From Siphonodentalium dalli (lineage: Eukaryota > Mollusca > Scaphopoda > Gadilida > Siphonodentaliidae), in NCBI GenBank assembly GCA_032622095.1, contig CP136061.1, positions 54,385,762 to 54,449,761 on the forward strand: 64,000 bases of DNA. The letters run 5' to 3'. A program made the translations under genes and the position numbers. Of this stretch, positions 44,736 through 57,398 are shown in pieces (within the stretch, counting starts at the first letter, position 1; the number at the start of each line of letters is the position of its first letter). A model generated the notes under the pieces. It saw only the letters and a program-made list of their open reading frames with translations. It searched no databases and was not told the origin of the DNA.

Positions 44736-45221
44736 CTCGTTTGGTGTTCTCATTTCATTTATTCATAATTATGTGAATATACTTTAGAATATCAAAACTT
44801 CTGCTTGTGGATATTTTCAATGGATCTTGTGATCATTTCGCTGAAAAGGTATTTTGTACTCTATAATTTACTATACTTGATTCTTTTCATTGCGTTACAA
44901 AATATTTTATCCACCAACTAACCACCCGATTTTCAAAAAACTGTCATTATGCAGTTGATGATTTTTCCGTCAATCGTCGGTCCATTACAGACTGAGTGTT
45001 ATTAGGTTCAATTATTCTTAACCTTTAACCAGAAGGAGTCATATTTATTGGAGTGAAATATTCAGATAATAAATTCAACAAATGAACCTATGGTACCTAA
45101 AGGAACTACTCGCCATTGAGTTTGTAGATAATGGGTTAAAATACATCTTATATTGTTCATTGAACTTATCATCTGAGATATCCTACAAATGAATTAATGG
45201 GATGTTTCTCTCCTTCATGGT

Positions 45222-45310
45222 TGTGGCTCAGTTGGTATGGTGCATGACACATTAGGTCAACAAAAGCCACGCAGCAATGGCGAGGATTTGGTATCCATTC
45301 ATTGGGAGAA
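45222..45310 (+). repeat. Possible tRNA-derived SINE head
   Basis: TGGCTCAGTTGGTATGGTGC fits a polymerase III A box (TGGCTCAGTTGG). About 45 bases later GAGGATTTGGTATCC is only a poor B box. No cloverleaf can be drawn, so this is weak. Confidence 0.25.
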
Positions 45311-45536
45311 AATTAACCTTCTGTATTATCTTAAAATTTCCTTCACCCGTAAAACTGACATCGTGATATGACCTGGTGGCTGAATCGAAGATAAAACTCA
45401 AACAAACCATCCCTCTAGTCAGCTCTAAATGAACTCAAAACACCATAAAAATTGAAGACAACATCATTCTAATGTACTATGTGTAATATGTATTCTTTTA
45501 GAACTGAGATTAAGAATCCATTCAGGAGTACATGGG

Positions 45537-45804
45537 TTAACCATTCTATGACTGAAGCTTCCTGAATTTTTTTCAAAAACCCTGTGCCAATGCATTCTAT
45601 TATATATGCTAGGCTCACAGAGAAAGGAACCTCTAATATATATAAGACAATGCATTGGCCTAACAATATTTAAGTTGATATTTTAAGCCAGTGCATTATC
45701 TTATATATGCGAGGCTCCCTATGGGAGACTCGCAATATAAGAGAATGCACTGGCAAATGATCCTTAATGTTTCACCAGTGCAGCTCCCGTCATGAAAGGG
45801 TTAA
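45537..45804. mobile_element. TTAA element family B, complete but diverged
   Basis: 260 bp (45541-45800) between TTAA sites. The left end has decayed (CCATTCTATGACTGAAGCTT); the right end reads CCCTTTCATGACGGGAGCTG on the other strand. It has two hairpins (about 45594-45658, degenerate, and 45692-45754). Its right TTAA is shared with the next element. Confidence 0.72.
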
Positions 45805-47389
45805 CCCTTTGAACCCGACTGGCCGCAAAAGCGGCCAGCCAGAAAACGTTCATACACCCGACTGGCCGCAAAAGCGGCCAGCAGCATTCAGTGACATCAT
45901 GAACCTATGTAGCATGTGTATACATGTTATAACAATTGGTATATCCACTTATATCTATGTAAATGACCCCAAGGAACTTCAGCAGTGCCATGGGTGCATG
46001 TGTATGAGTTTGTTGCCGACTAGTTGGGTAGAAAAACATGCGCATGCGCACAGCGCAGAATTCAACAAACATACATTATTTGAAGCGATTCGGGTAAAGC
46101 TCTACATTGTTGCGCGGTTCGCAGGATTGTAGAAAGACACCGTTTAGATCACACTTTTTGGTTTAAATTAGTATTGCATACATAATCAGTGTGCTGTCAT
46201 ATGTGAGGAAGGCGCACGCAGTTACTTATTTGAGTATATTTGTTTCGCGCATGCGCATAGGATAAAATGATAAATGTATGGATTTTTGTGAAATGATACA
46301 ATCACACCAAGGATCTCCATGGTAAATAAATTTGCGTTATACAGCTGCACGTTTTGACATTGCACCAGAGTAGTACTGTGGAAATGGGTTGCATGGTCAC
46401 AATACCATCTAGTCCGATCTACTTGCGCGTGCACATTACAAACACGAGGTCAAATCGTGCATTATTGAGCAATTATGTAAAGTTTAAGACCAGTGGCACC
46501 ATTTGAACATGACCATCACCGTGCCCTATAGGTGATGTCTAAAACAGGACGTAGTCCTAATGCCATTGAATGCACAGGGAAGTGGTGTCATTCGATCACT
46601 TGGGCTATATGCTTAGCAACCATTGATTCCGTTAAATACAAACTACATGTAGGTTCAATCTTCTGACCTGATGTATCTCCAGTTTCACAATAGGGTATTG
46701 ACTGCAAAGAAAATGCCGTTTCTTAGCGCGGAATTACACGACGCAATAAGCTATAATTCCATTATACTTTCAGTTCCGGGTAGTTGTTTACAAACCGTTA
46801 CCATGGAGTGATCGTGTGGCAAAGTATACCGTGCTAAAAAAAATACACAGTGGCCCATGGGAACATACCTGTAAAACTTCAGACCTGTAGCACCATTTGA
46901 ACATAACCATCAGCATTTTCATGCCAAGAATGTCTAAATTGGGGCATAATACAATTGGATTCACAGGGCAATGGTGTCATTCGATCATGTGGGGTATTTG
47001 CTTAGCAACCGTTGCTACCCTTAAATACAAGTTAGGATCAGACTTCTGGCCAGATATATCTCAAAATTTCTCAATAGGGGGTTGACTGCATCAAAAACGC
47101 CATTTCCTTGGGCTGAATTACGACCGTAAAAGCTATAATTGTATTTTACTTTCAATATCGGGTAGATGCCTAGCAACCGTTACCAGGGAGAGACAACGTG
47201 GCAATGTAACCCGATCGTAAAATAATCAGTGGTCCATGGGGAACATACATCTAAAGTTTCAGAAATGTGACACCACTTGAACATAAACAACACCATACAT
47301 CTAAACACTGGCCACAATATAAAAAATACCACTGGGAGCCCAGGGTCAGGGTGTCGATCGTTGTGGGGAGCCAGGGTTCAAAGGGTTAA
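45801..47389. mobile_element. 1.6-kb TTAA element with CCCTTTGAACCC ends
   Basis: The element at 45805-47385 (1581 bp) is bounded by TTAA. The ends are CCCTTTGAACCCGACTGGCC and, on the other strand, CCCTTTGAACCCTGGCTCCC. The interior from about 46475 has three diverged units with periods of about 395 and 378 bp (AGTTTxAGACC, CACCATTTGAACATxACCAT, CCATGGGGAACATAC, TAGCAACCGTTxCC). Near the left end GACTGGCCGCAAAAGCGGCC is duplicated in tandem. No transposase recognised. Confidence 0.72.
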
Positions 47390-47744
47390 AGTACCTCAAT
47401 GTGTTCGCGGTGGGTACAGCTGAAAAATCATTCTAAATTTGAATTAATTATTACCAAAAAGAACATGAAAAATTGGAATGACTTTATTCTTACATTCGTT
47501 ATCAATTATTCCAGCTGTGGTGAGTTTTTGCTTGTTGAAACCATTGTCATTTACTTTAAGAGTGCTACAAAAGATAACTCTAAAATATCGGTAATGTTAA
47601 TTATGAATAGATATACGGTGGTCTGCCTATTTCCTCATTAACTTATTTGCACTCAGTGGAATTGTGGAAATCTGAAATTATTGGCGTTTCGGGTGTTAAT
47701 TTTTTGATACATCTAATACAATTGGAGGCACTAGGTCTTGGAGA
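47390..47744. other. No gene seen
   Basis: Unassigned AT-rich sequence. Confidence 0.3.
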
Positions 47745-47964
47745 TACGGTAATGCCCTAAATAATCGACTCCTTTAATGGCAGCAGAATTATGGGTAACT
47801 TTTCAGGATTTAGTCGGAAATATGGCTTGTTGCGATTCATCGGAAAGCTCTCACTGAGAGCTTTCCGGTGAATGGCAACAAGCCATATTTCCGACTAAAT
47901 CCTGAAAAGTTACCCATAATTCTGTTGTCATTAAAGGAGTCGATTATTTAGGGCATTTACTGTA
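47745..47964. mobile_element. TA hairpin MITE, longest palindrome
   Basis: 216 bp (47747-47962) between TA duplications. Both arms are nearly complete complements (CGGTAATGCCCTAAATAATC outward, turn at CTCTCACTGAGAG near 47848). Confidence 0.85.
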
Positions 47965-47984
47965 CACTGGTGTCAGATTATGAA

Positions 47985-49870
47985 CATTTTCTGGAATAAA
48001 TATATTTTATAATTTTCTCTTCTATTTTTGAAAATAAAAGTTTTCTGTCACTAATAGACCTATAGTACACACAGAGACCATTCGGGTTGCCTCGAGTTGT
48101 ATTTCCAAATTTCCGGATTCTGATGCACTGCAGTTATCCCAAATATTGTTTGCATATTCTAAAGTTGGTCTTGTGTATGTGAAATATCATTTCTCTAGTG
48201 TTTCTCTGTTAAGAACATACTTGAATTTTTGTAACACATATATTCGTTGCTATGCATTTGTATATATATTTGATATGAGCTTTCCAACTGTAATTTGTCT
48301 TCAAAAACCATGCCAAGATGTTTGTGGTTTAATAGATACTGTTCGTAGTGGTACGTTGCCAATATGCAGGTCCGGATGATTCATAGGAGTTTGTTTGAGT
48401 GATATGCACAATTTGCACATAGTTTGTGATTTACTAACGTTATAAGTTTACTGACCGTTTCTTTGACCATGATTCCAATGTGTTTATATCACTTTGTAAC
48501 ATTTCGGCATCTTCTATAGGGTGTTTAACTGGTTCAGTGCTGAAAGCCCATATTTGGACCCTATGTAAGAGTGCTGGAAGCCCATATATGGGCTTTGGCA
48601 ATTACACTGTCTTGTTTAGTCTACTCTTGTTTAGTTTAATCATTTAAATAGCATTTGTCAGGTAATATTTAAGAAACATTGTTAAATATATAATTAGATT
48701 GTGACATTGTGAAGTTTGAATGGATGCCGACCAATAAAATTGTCAGAAAAGGTACTTCTATCGCGAAAAGTTTGAGAAAATTTACAAATGTTTTGCCCAA
48801 AGGCGGCCGACAATGAAGCTCATAACCATAACCTAATCAGACATTCAGGCTCATATCCATAACCTACTTTGACAAACAGACAACCAGGCGCATAACCATA
48901 GCCAAATGAGACATTCAGGACCATAACCATAGCCTAATGAGACATCCAGACTCATAACCATAGCCTAATGAGACATCCAGAACCCATAACCATAGTCTAA
49001 TGAAACATCCAGGCTCATAACCATAGCCTAATGACTAATGAGACATCTAGGCCCATAGCCATAACCTAATGAGACATCCAGACTCATAGCGATAGCCTAA
49101 TGAGACATCCAGGATCATAACCATAGCCTAGTGAGACATCCAGGCTCATAACATAATAACAAATGTATATATATGGGGGTCATATTTGAGAAAAGAGTGC
49201 AAATTACCTACTCCGAGCATAAAATTCAATGATTTTCTGTTTATTGAAATAAATATACGTATTTTATTATGTGTATGTAGGATTGCAGCGAACCAGTTAA
49301 TGGGGATAAAAATGGATATTTTATCAGAAAATAGTCGTATATTGTATGTAATTCTTTTGACAATATAGCGTTGGATGTATATTAAAAATAAAATTGGTCC
49401 TATAACTGAGACTTGGGGCACACCAGCTTTAACTCTCTGCCTCACAAGGTGGATTCAGAGCCAATAATGACTTTTTATTTGTGGTTACTTAGATATGATT
49501 GAATCCATCTGAGGAGGTTAACTTCAATTCCGATATTTTTTAATTTATAAAGTAAACCATGATGCCATACTTTGTCAAATACTTTGCTTATGTCAAAGAA
49601 TAAAACTATAACGTCCTGGCCTTCATCAAGACACTTGCTAACTTGATGGTAAATTTCACATAATTGATATGAATTAGATTTCCCAGGAAGAAATCCAGCT
49701 TGGTTCTTGCATAGGATATTGTTCGCTGTAAGATATTCAAGTAGATATTTAGCTATACATTTCTCGTATACTTCACTAATACAGCTGAGCTGAGATATGG
49801 GTCTATAATTTCCAGGGTTTGGTCGATTTTGAATATGGGAATGACGTTTGCCCCTTAACTTATCATTCTT
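47985..49870 (-). pseudogene. Second LINE reverse transcriptase, badly degraded
   Basis: On the minus strand, 49780-49500 reads ISEVYEKCIAKYLLEYLTAN, then NQAGFLPGKSNSYQL, VIVLFFDISKVFDKVWHHGL and LLRWIQSYLS. After a break, 49440-49330 gives KAGVPQVSVIGPILFLIYI and NIRLFSDK, where the catalytic ADD is lost. A minisatellite interrupts it. About 48175-48060 gives ANNIWDNCSASESGN and LEIQLEATRMVS, a C-terminal LINE motif. The FDISKxFDKVWH style differs from the first LINE, so it is a different clade (Jockey/RTE-like at best). Confidence 0.7.
48815..49150. repeat. ~31-bp minisatellite within the second LINE
   Basis: About ten units of CAGGCTCATAACCATAGCCT then AATGAGACATC. Confidence 0.85.
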
Positions 49871-50230
49871 ATCTTTCTACCTCTCCATCACCAGGGCGGT
49901 GTTCCTTCCAGACGTAATCACTCTAGCCCCATCTATAGGAATTCTGTATGAATATTTTATAACGCTCTGATAGATGAACTTCTATTTCTATCAGATGTAT
50001 GGAGGCGCGGACTCAGTATGAGTGTTCATTGCTTCGAAATGTGTTTGCTTCAGTGACTGTGATATGTCTGAGGGAGACATCTCGCAGAATGTTTATACTC
50101 TATAATAGATTATATAGCCTTGCAGGGGGTAACAGTTCTTAGTACAGCATGATATATGATCTTGGACAATCAGGGGGCTCATAAACAAACTTTGGGGTGG
50201 GGGTAGAGATATGGGTTCCGTCCATGATTC
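49871..50230. other. No gene seen
   Basis: Unassigned. Confidence 0.3.
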
Positions 50231-50470
50231 CCTCCATCCGAACTTTAATCTTGGATTTCACATATGAATCCATCTGCACATCCTGCAGCCCACTGTTTTA
50301 TGTTTAGGATCACTTCTAGATGGGTGCTTTCGAATTTGAATGAATTTCTATCAAAAACATGGCTGCCAGCAGCCATTTTGGATTTCACTCCTTGCATGAC
50401 TAAATACTTTGGCATGCCGTTCAGCCAACATTTTTCATCCAATTTGATCCAAAACTTCATATGGCTCTTC
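50231..50470. repeat. Solitary relative of the ~160-bp unit of the 39059 element
   Basis: ACATGGCTGCCAGCAGCCAT, TTTGGATTTCACTCCTTGCA and TGACTAAATACTTTGGCATG match that unit. Confidence 0.55.
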
Positions 50471-50651
50471 AAGTTGACCTCTGGTATTGCTTAAGAGTTT
50501 CCACGCCTAGCCTATCTCAGGATGTGGAACGTTTAGATAAAACCTACACAGAAAACTACTTAATTGTTAAACTAGTGCACCACCGGAAGGAATCTATGCT
50601 ATCTGAAGACCACATCAAAAAATGTAAACAAAATGACTTTGATCATATTTT

Positions 50652-51424
50652 TTAACCCTTTACCCAACAAACCGGCCAAAACCGGCCAAATAAAGCTTCA
50701 ACAGCCTAAAATATCTTCGGTCTGTCTCAATAGAACCATACAAATATGGATATCATTGGAACCGGCTCATTGACCACATTGTGATAGTTACAGTTATGCC
50801 CTGTGCCAATGCATTCTCTTATATATGCGAGTCGACCATAGGTCGCCTCGCATATATAAGAGAATGCATTGGCCTAAAAAAAATCTTTTTTTAACACTTT
50901 TTACCATTTTTTCTTACATTCTTTAACAATTTTATAATTTTGAATGTGTTAACCCTTTACCCAACAGAACGGCCCTGTGCCAATGCATTCTCTTATATAT
51001 GCGAGTCGACCATAGGTCGCCTCGCATATATAAGAGAATGCATTGGTTTAACACATTAAAAATTATAAAATTGTTAAAGAATGTAAGAATTTTTTTTTTT
51101 TAGGCCAATGCATTCTCTTATATATGCGAGGCGACCTATGGTCGACTCGCATATATAAGAGAATGCATTGGCACAGGGCATAACTGTAACTATCACAATG
51201 TGGTCAAGGAGCCGGTTCCAATGATATCCATATTTGTATGGTTCTATTGAGACAGACCGAAGATATTTTAGGCTGTTGAAGCTTTATTTGGCCGGTTTTG
51301 GCCGGTTTGTTGGGTAAAGGGTTAAGCCAATGCATTCTCTTATATATGCGAGGCGACCTATGGTCGACTCGCATATATAAGAGAATGCATTGGCACAGGG
51401 CCCTTCTGTTGGGTAAAGGGTTAA
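50652..51424. mobile_element. Composite of four TTAA-delimited modules (A-B'-A'-B)
   Basis: Module A is 50656-50948 (293 bp), B' is 50953-51047 (95 bp, inverted), A' is 51052-51321 (270 bp, inverted) and B is 51326-51420 (95 bp). They are separated and flanked by TTAA. A starts CCCTTTACCCAACAAACCGG; B ends TTCTGTTGGGTAAAGGG. Each module holds one copy of the shared hairpin. The simple form A-TTAA-B occurs at 56145-56544 and 63090-63480. Confidence 0.8.
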
Positions 51425-52282
51425 GGGAAATTTTGGGAAGTCGGCATTCTCAGCAAGTATACAAATTGATTGGAAATGAATAACTGCCACAAAAAGTACA
51501 TGATCTGAACTAGTGAAAGGCTTGGATGACTTTAATTGTCAGCAGCCATATTTGCTAAGAACTGATATAAACCGTTGGGCTGAGATAAGTTTTAGGTCAT
51601 AGGTCCACAGTCAATTCCCGAGCTGACCAGCTATCTCTAATTATGTGGCCTATTTCCAGTTGATTGCTCCCTGCTTCAGTGGACAAGCCTGCATACCAAC
51701 AAGGCAATAACAAAATAATTGTGTTTTTTTCTGACTGTCAAAATGACAGGCACGAAAAGGATGGTACGTGTTGGTCATTTCAAAATGGTGCCTGTCAAAA
51801 TTCAGATGTACTGTACGAGACAGTATTTAAATTTCAATTGATTTATTATTCATCAATGATGCACACATTTTAGTGAGCGTCCAATCTCCACCCAGGAAAA
51901 ACCCATATTATTTTTGTTTTTCAAAGGTTCAAAAACTTTATGTTGATTAATAAATAAATACACATGCAATTCACAAACAACATAATTATATTCACTCTGA
52001 ATTGATTTGAAATTAAAAAAGAACTATTTTTGAGTGATTGTTTGTTCGATTTGGTCAGTAGCTCCTTGGAATTACCCAAACAGATACAGATTGTTTAAAA
52101 ATTTGCATTGGACAAAATGTCCGACAGATACAGAAGTGCACTGGACATGAGCTATTTTTCATCGGACAATGACCGTGACCGGCCACTTATTTTGAGCCTT
52201 GCATACCAACATATGTATTCATTGGGGTTGTTCTTCATTGTAACAGTCCTTGTAAATGGTTGCTCATATATTCCATCACAGA
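51425..52282. other. No gene seen
   Basis: No protein-like frame or named repeat. Confidence 0.3.
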
Positions 52283-52832
52283 TACAGTAATGCCCAAAGT
52301 TATCGACTCCTTAACCACAGCAGAATTGTGGGTAACTTTTCAGGATTTAGTCGAAAATATGGCTTGTTGCCATTCATCGGAAAGTTCTCACTGAGAGCTT
52401 TCTGGTGAATGGAAACAAGCCATATTTCCGACTAAATCCTGAAAAGTTACCCATAATTCTGCTGTGGTTAACCTCTTCGCTGCTAAATGACGTTATGACG
52501 TCGTGTGCTGGGCTGTTGACGTTATTGGCATTTTCCAATGGGAAAATATAGCGGGAATGTCAAAAGAACCATAAAAGTGACTCAGCTGAAAGGCTATTAT
52601 TGTTCACAATCGTGGAACATCATACAGTGTTTGAAACGTCGAGATACAGTTATTCCGATGCACTAATCTCTGAGTTCCGGTTATGTATAATGGCCTACTT
52701 CTAGTGTGCTGAAGTAGGTCCGTAGTATCTACGGACCATATAGCACACGGCGTGCACTTTTACGTCCGTAATAGATACGGACGTCATAGCAGCGAAGAGG
52801 TTAAGGAGTCGATTATTTAAGGCATTACTGTA
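52283..52832. mobile_element. TA hairpin MITE interrupted by a family G element
   Basis: The outer element spans 52285-52830 with TA on both sides. Its palindrome runs from CAGTAATGCCCAAAGTTATC to the turn near 52390 and back to GCTGTGG, where TTAA is the target of the nested element. The remaining 26 bp (GGAGTCGATTATTTAAGGCA TTACTG) follow it. Confidence 0.85.
52468..52804. mobile_element. TTAA element, family G, nested copy
   Basis: 329 bp (52472-52800), ends CCTCTTCGCTGCTAAATGAC and, on the other strand, CCTCTTCGCTGCTATGACGT, with TTAA at 52468-52471 and 52801-52804. The host palindrome without insertion has GTGGTTAAGGAGTCG, so the TTAA duplication is directly demonstrated. Confidence 0.88.
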
Positions 52833-53289
52833 TGCTCTGTGTGGTTCTTCATGATTCAATCTGCATACTGGTATTAACAAATTCTAGGTAAAAAGATTTT
52901 TGTGCCATAGTTGTTCATGATTCTACATAGTGTTAACAATGACTTCTTAGTAAACGTATATTGTATGATTGATGTTCATGGCTGCCGAGGGGTATATATA
53001 TCCTTGACTTCTCAGTAAACATGTAGTTAACACAAATACATTATTGATGTTATGTAGATTAAAAACACCAGTGGGCATATATCAATGATAGATTATGTAT
53101 AAATCACCCTGATTTTTTTCCATGTGGACCATTGCTGACAAATTGATAGGGACCTAAGAAAATTACAGAGAACACAATATTGTATATAAGTCTGTCATTG
53201 TTGGGATTTTCTCGTCTTGTAAGGTATTAATTATTTTAGAGTTATGCAGCTGGTTATGCTGTCTATTACCATTGGCTTTTATATGGCTG
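52833..53289. other. No gene seen
   Basis: AT-rich, unassigned. Confidence 0.3.
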
Positions 53290-53614
53290 TTTAACCAGTC
53301 TTCGCTGCTATGACGTCCGTAACTATTACGGACGTAAAAATGCACGCTGTGTGCTATATGGTCCGTAGGTACTACGGACCTACTTTAGCATACTAACAGT
53401 AGGCCGTTATACATAACTGGAACTCAGAGATTGGTGCATCGGAATAATTGCGTCTCAACGTTTCAAACAGTGTATGATGTTCAACGATTGTGAACGATAC
53501 TAGCCTTTCAACTGAGTCAGTTTTATGGTTCTTGTGATAGTCCCGTTATATTTTCCCACTGGGAAATGGCAATAACGCCAACAGCCCAGCACACGACGTC
53601 ATAACGTCATTTAA
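53290..53614. mobile_element. Family G, decayed copy
   Basis: The left end is altered (CCAGTCTTCGCTGCTATGAC). The body matches 52472-52800 in opposite orientation (ACGGACGTAAAAATGCACGC to CACACGACGTCATAACGTCA). The right terminus is lost. Confidence 0.7.
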
Positions 53615-53679
53615 ACAACTGTGATATTATAACAAACTGCCTTGTGCTGAGATTTTTGGTCTTATATAGGTAATGTTTG

Positions 53680-53790
53680 TACAGTATTGCCCTAAATAAT
53701 AGACTCCTTAACCATAGCAGAATTATGGGTAATTTTTCATGATTTAGTTGGAAGTATGGCTTGTTGCCATTCATCGGAAAGCTCTGCAGC
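53680..53790. mobile_element. TA hairpin MITE, left half only
   Basis: CAGTATTGCCCTAAATAATA through GCTTGTTGCCATTCATCGGA then breaks at 53785. Confidence 0.65.
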
Positions 53791-54191
53791 CCCCTCAAAC
53801 GTTTTGAAAGCTCAAAATTTGGGCAAATTGGAGATATTTTCGGGCAATTTTCGGCAAATTGAATGATATTTCAGGGGATAATTGTGGCAAACTACAGTTC
53901 TTATTTTTCACATTTATGCCTGAATTATACATATTTTAATAAGGTTAATTTGAATCCATTTTGTTATAATTTTGTGCGTACACAAGATATATATTCTACA
54001 AAAACCATGAGTATATCATGTAAAATAAATTCGTGCGAAAAGTCTCGGGGTGGCCTCCCCCCCCCCCCAAATAAAATTTGGGCGCCTGTACGGCTATGTA
54101 TAATTTGCAATACTGTGTTGTCCAAAAATTTGAGTGGGTACACCTTGTTTAGAAAAATTGCATCTGACTTCCTTTGGGGTGTTTGACGTTC
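53791..54191. other. No gene seen
   Basis: Contains a C-run (54057-54068). The 107-residue frame (53863-54186) has no recognisable motif. Confidence 0.3.
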
Positions 54192-55452
54192 ATGCCAACT
54201 AGGGACCGACGAAGCTTCGAGATTCGATTCGATTTCGAATCTTACGTTCCGATTCGATTCGATTCGAAAGCGGTCGTGTGATTCGGGATATTTCGAATCG
54301 TTTTATACAAGTCCTTTATCGCCGGGAATAGACTGCATTATATATACAAAACATTAATTATATCCCCAATACTTAAATTGAGGCTCCTTCCGCGAACAAC
54401 TGGGAACTTCGTGGTCCAATGTGTACAGGGTAAGTTGTCCAATAGCCCACTGCTCATATATATATTGGCCTCCCAGTCCCAGAGAGGGTTACTCGTGACA
54501 GGTCGGTGGGTTACTCGTGCGACCTGCTGGTATGTCTGTGGTGGTTCGCGTGTTCATCACGGTTGTACCATAATCGCAGCGCACACGGATTTCCTCCACC
54601 ACATAAAACCAGCAATGTGGCGATTTTGCTTGGCCACAGCTGCAGAAGCGAGTGAATTTCTTGCGAGACATATTTGTATATCGGTATTTGATATTCTTAT
54701 ACCAGAAAAACCTATATTGTGTTACTCAGCTCAATAAAATAATATATATTTTTTTAATTTTAAAACTTAACATGATATAAATATATTAAATAAACATTCT
54801 GGGCTCCAACATGTCGTGTCTAAATTCGATCAACATCTTTATACAGAATATGTTATCCGGGAAATGGAATATGGATGACCATTTAGCTTTCATGACAACT
54901 CAATTGATCCGATGGACAGGCCCAAGTTGGGATACTATACATTACATAGTTCCTGTAATCCCGTTTGCCAAGTCACAATGCGCAATTTTGATATCGCGCG
55001 TGGCTGCTGTGCGCGACAGGGTGAAGCGTACATGCGCAGAAGAGTTTCCGTTTGCAATGACTCGAATCAGACTCCATTGACTCCAAAGTTCCAAACTGCT
55101 TACTTTCACGAACTTCACGCATAGTGGCAGTGTCAAAAATATGAAATGATGGCGTGCCATTCTCATATATTAAACTGTTTAAACCCTGATTAAATATTGT
55201 TCATATCATGTCATAGAAATTAAGTTTAATGAACCTCCTTCGTAATCTGAGTTATCTCACTGACGTTATAAAATCATTGGACAACTGCTCCCATTTTTGC
55301 TCGTACCCCCCACTGATCGGTACCGCCAATCTATTAAAGTGTTTGAAAAAGATTCGATTCGAGATTCGATTCGATTTCGAATCATTATCGTGATTCGATT
55401 CGAGATTCGATTCGATGTTGAAATTGCCAATTTGTCGGTCCCTAATGCCAAG
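54192..55452. mobile_element. hAT-type element with GATTCGATTCGA subtermini
   Basis: 1245 bp (54200-55444), ends TAGGGACCGACGAAGC and, on the other strand, TAGGGACCGACAAATTG. Flanked by ATGCCAAC and ATGCCAAG (7 of 8). Both subterminal regions carry arrays of GATTCGATTCGA / TCGAATCGAA. Interior frames show no transposase motif. Confidence 0.85.
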
Positions 55453-55984
55453 GATGTTTCATAATAGACATATCATACCTTCTGGACTTTTCGTTTTTGA
55501 AGGATCTGGACATTTCAGACCTAGATTATTGCCCAGGGTTGTAATATGCATCTCATCAGCTCAGTATTTATACCTAATCGGATGATTTTTTTTCCTTAGC
55601 CCCAAATGTCAGGGGTCATTCTTCAAGAAAGGTGCCTATACCACAATCTTTCATATTATCGTACAGTTCTATATGCTTTGCATATTATCATAGAAATGGT
55701 TTGTCAGACCATTGTCGGTTTATTGTCCATCCAGCCACATAACATTGGAATGGTCTATCATTAATTTGGAGGGATGTTCAGGATAAATGAGCAGATGACA
55801 GACAGTCAAAAAGATAATACAAGCGCAGAAGGATTCCTATTCATTGATGGGAATGTTAAGATAATAAGTCCTATGGCTTTGAACTAATATCTGAACATTT
55901 CCTAAGGGAACTACTCATCAATGAGTATTTATTATTGAAAGGATTAAAACTTAAATGGAAATATCTAGCATAGCCTTTAAATAA
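55453..55984. other. No gene seen
   Basis: Unassigned sequence between the hAT and family C. Confidence 0.3.
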
Positions 55985-56775
55985 TGTGTCTGTCCCCAGA
56001 GGGTAAATTTAGTGACGCTACCCCGCATAATGGGCAAGTCACTAAATTCACCCTCTGGGGACCTCATTCTGCTTTATGGGCCTCATCTTCTTAGAATTAT
56101 CTATAGTCTCAGATTAACATTATTTTAGTTACTTTTTCCATTAACCCTTTACCCAACAAACCGGCCAAAACCGGCCAAATAAAGCTTCAACAGCCTAAAA
56201 TATCTTCGGTCTGTCTCAATAGAACCATACAAATATGGGTATCATTGGAACCGGCTCTTTGACCACATTGTGATAGCTACAGTTATGCCCTGTGCCAATG
56301 CATTCTCTTATATATGCGAGTCGACCATAGGTCGCCTCGCATATATAAGAGAATGCATTGGCCTAAAAAAAATCTTTTTAAAACACTTTTTACCATTTTT
56401 TCTTACATTCTTTAACAATTTTATAATTTTTAATGTGTTAAGCCAATGCATTCTCTTATATATGCGAGGCGACTAGGCGACCTATGGTCGACTCGCATAT
56501 ATAAGAGAATGCATTGGCACAGGGCCATTCTGTTGGGTAAAGGGTTAAGGTTCAGTTTCTATATCCCATAATTTACAGAAGATAACATGCATAACCGATG
56601 TGTCTAATGGGTGAACATCACCAACTTCAAGTGGGGAAGTTCTCCGATGGCAGTTGAGGTCTAAGCAGAATGAAGTTCCCAGAGGGTGAATTTGGTGACA
56701 CTAGCCCGACATGCGGGATAGCGTCACTAAATTCCCCCTCTGGGGACCTCATTCTGAAAATGACTGACACTCTTT
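55985..56775. mobile_element. Family C element carrying a nested family A element
   Basis: The left hairpin spans 55993-56075 and the right hairpin about 56665-56755, ending TGACTGACACTCTTTCAGCC. The element is split at 56141 within its unique centre. Uninterrupted relatives (20975-21010, 11150-11190) run straight through CTTTTTCC into TTTCTxTxTCCCCTAATTTG. Confidence 0.7.
56141..56548. mobile_element. TTAA element, simple A-TTAA-B form
   Basis: 400 bp (56145-56544), TTAA on both sides. Module A is 56145-56437 and B is 56442-56544, joined by an internal TTAA. B has an 8-bp internal duplication in its hairpin apex (GGCGACTAGGCGACC). Confidence 0.82.
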
Positions 56776-57398
56776 CAGCCTAGCAGGCTAATTTGCATGA
56801 CCCAGGAAACTTTGTTCAGTAGAATTGAAACTATGAAAATCATAGTCCCATTTGAAGAGCTATGACTGGATATTAAGACAATTAGAACATCGTTCTATAA
56901 TGCTCTGTTCCATCACTTATCCATTAACTCTCCCAACGTGGATCAAATTGTCCCTGATGATATGTTTGGTCCTGTTATCTCATCCCATCGAGTACATTAG
57001 AATATTAAACACCAAATACTGATAGGTCCATTATGGAAAACCCTCTTGGTGATGACCATGCATGCAGTGTCAGCCAGTATCGGCTAATTTTCCTATAATC
57101 CATTACAGAATCTCGTAGAATAACCACAATTTATAGATCTGTGGGTCGTGCTGATGTCAAATGTGAATACCTCCATTATGGAGTAACAGCAAGGTGCAAA
57201 TATCAGCAAAATTCATTGATGGTAGCCCAGGGTTATAACGGTTTGAATATATTGTTCTAAAAATGTGCTAATGGGTCCTTTTGTTATAATTGCATAAACT
57301 GCATGAAGCTTTGAGTTCGATCGTCACAGTACCGAATTCAATCTCTGTCACAATAGATAGTCCAAGAAAGTAATGGAATCGATGTTCGATGTAAATCG
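56776..57398. other. No gene seen
   Basis: Unassigned. Confidence 0.3.

Noticed and set aside
45222-45310. Functional tRNA gene
   Set aside because: Only an A-box-like stretch is visible; no acceptor stem or proper B box, so at best a SINE relic.
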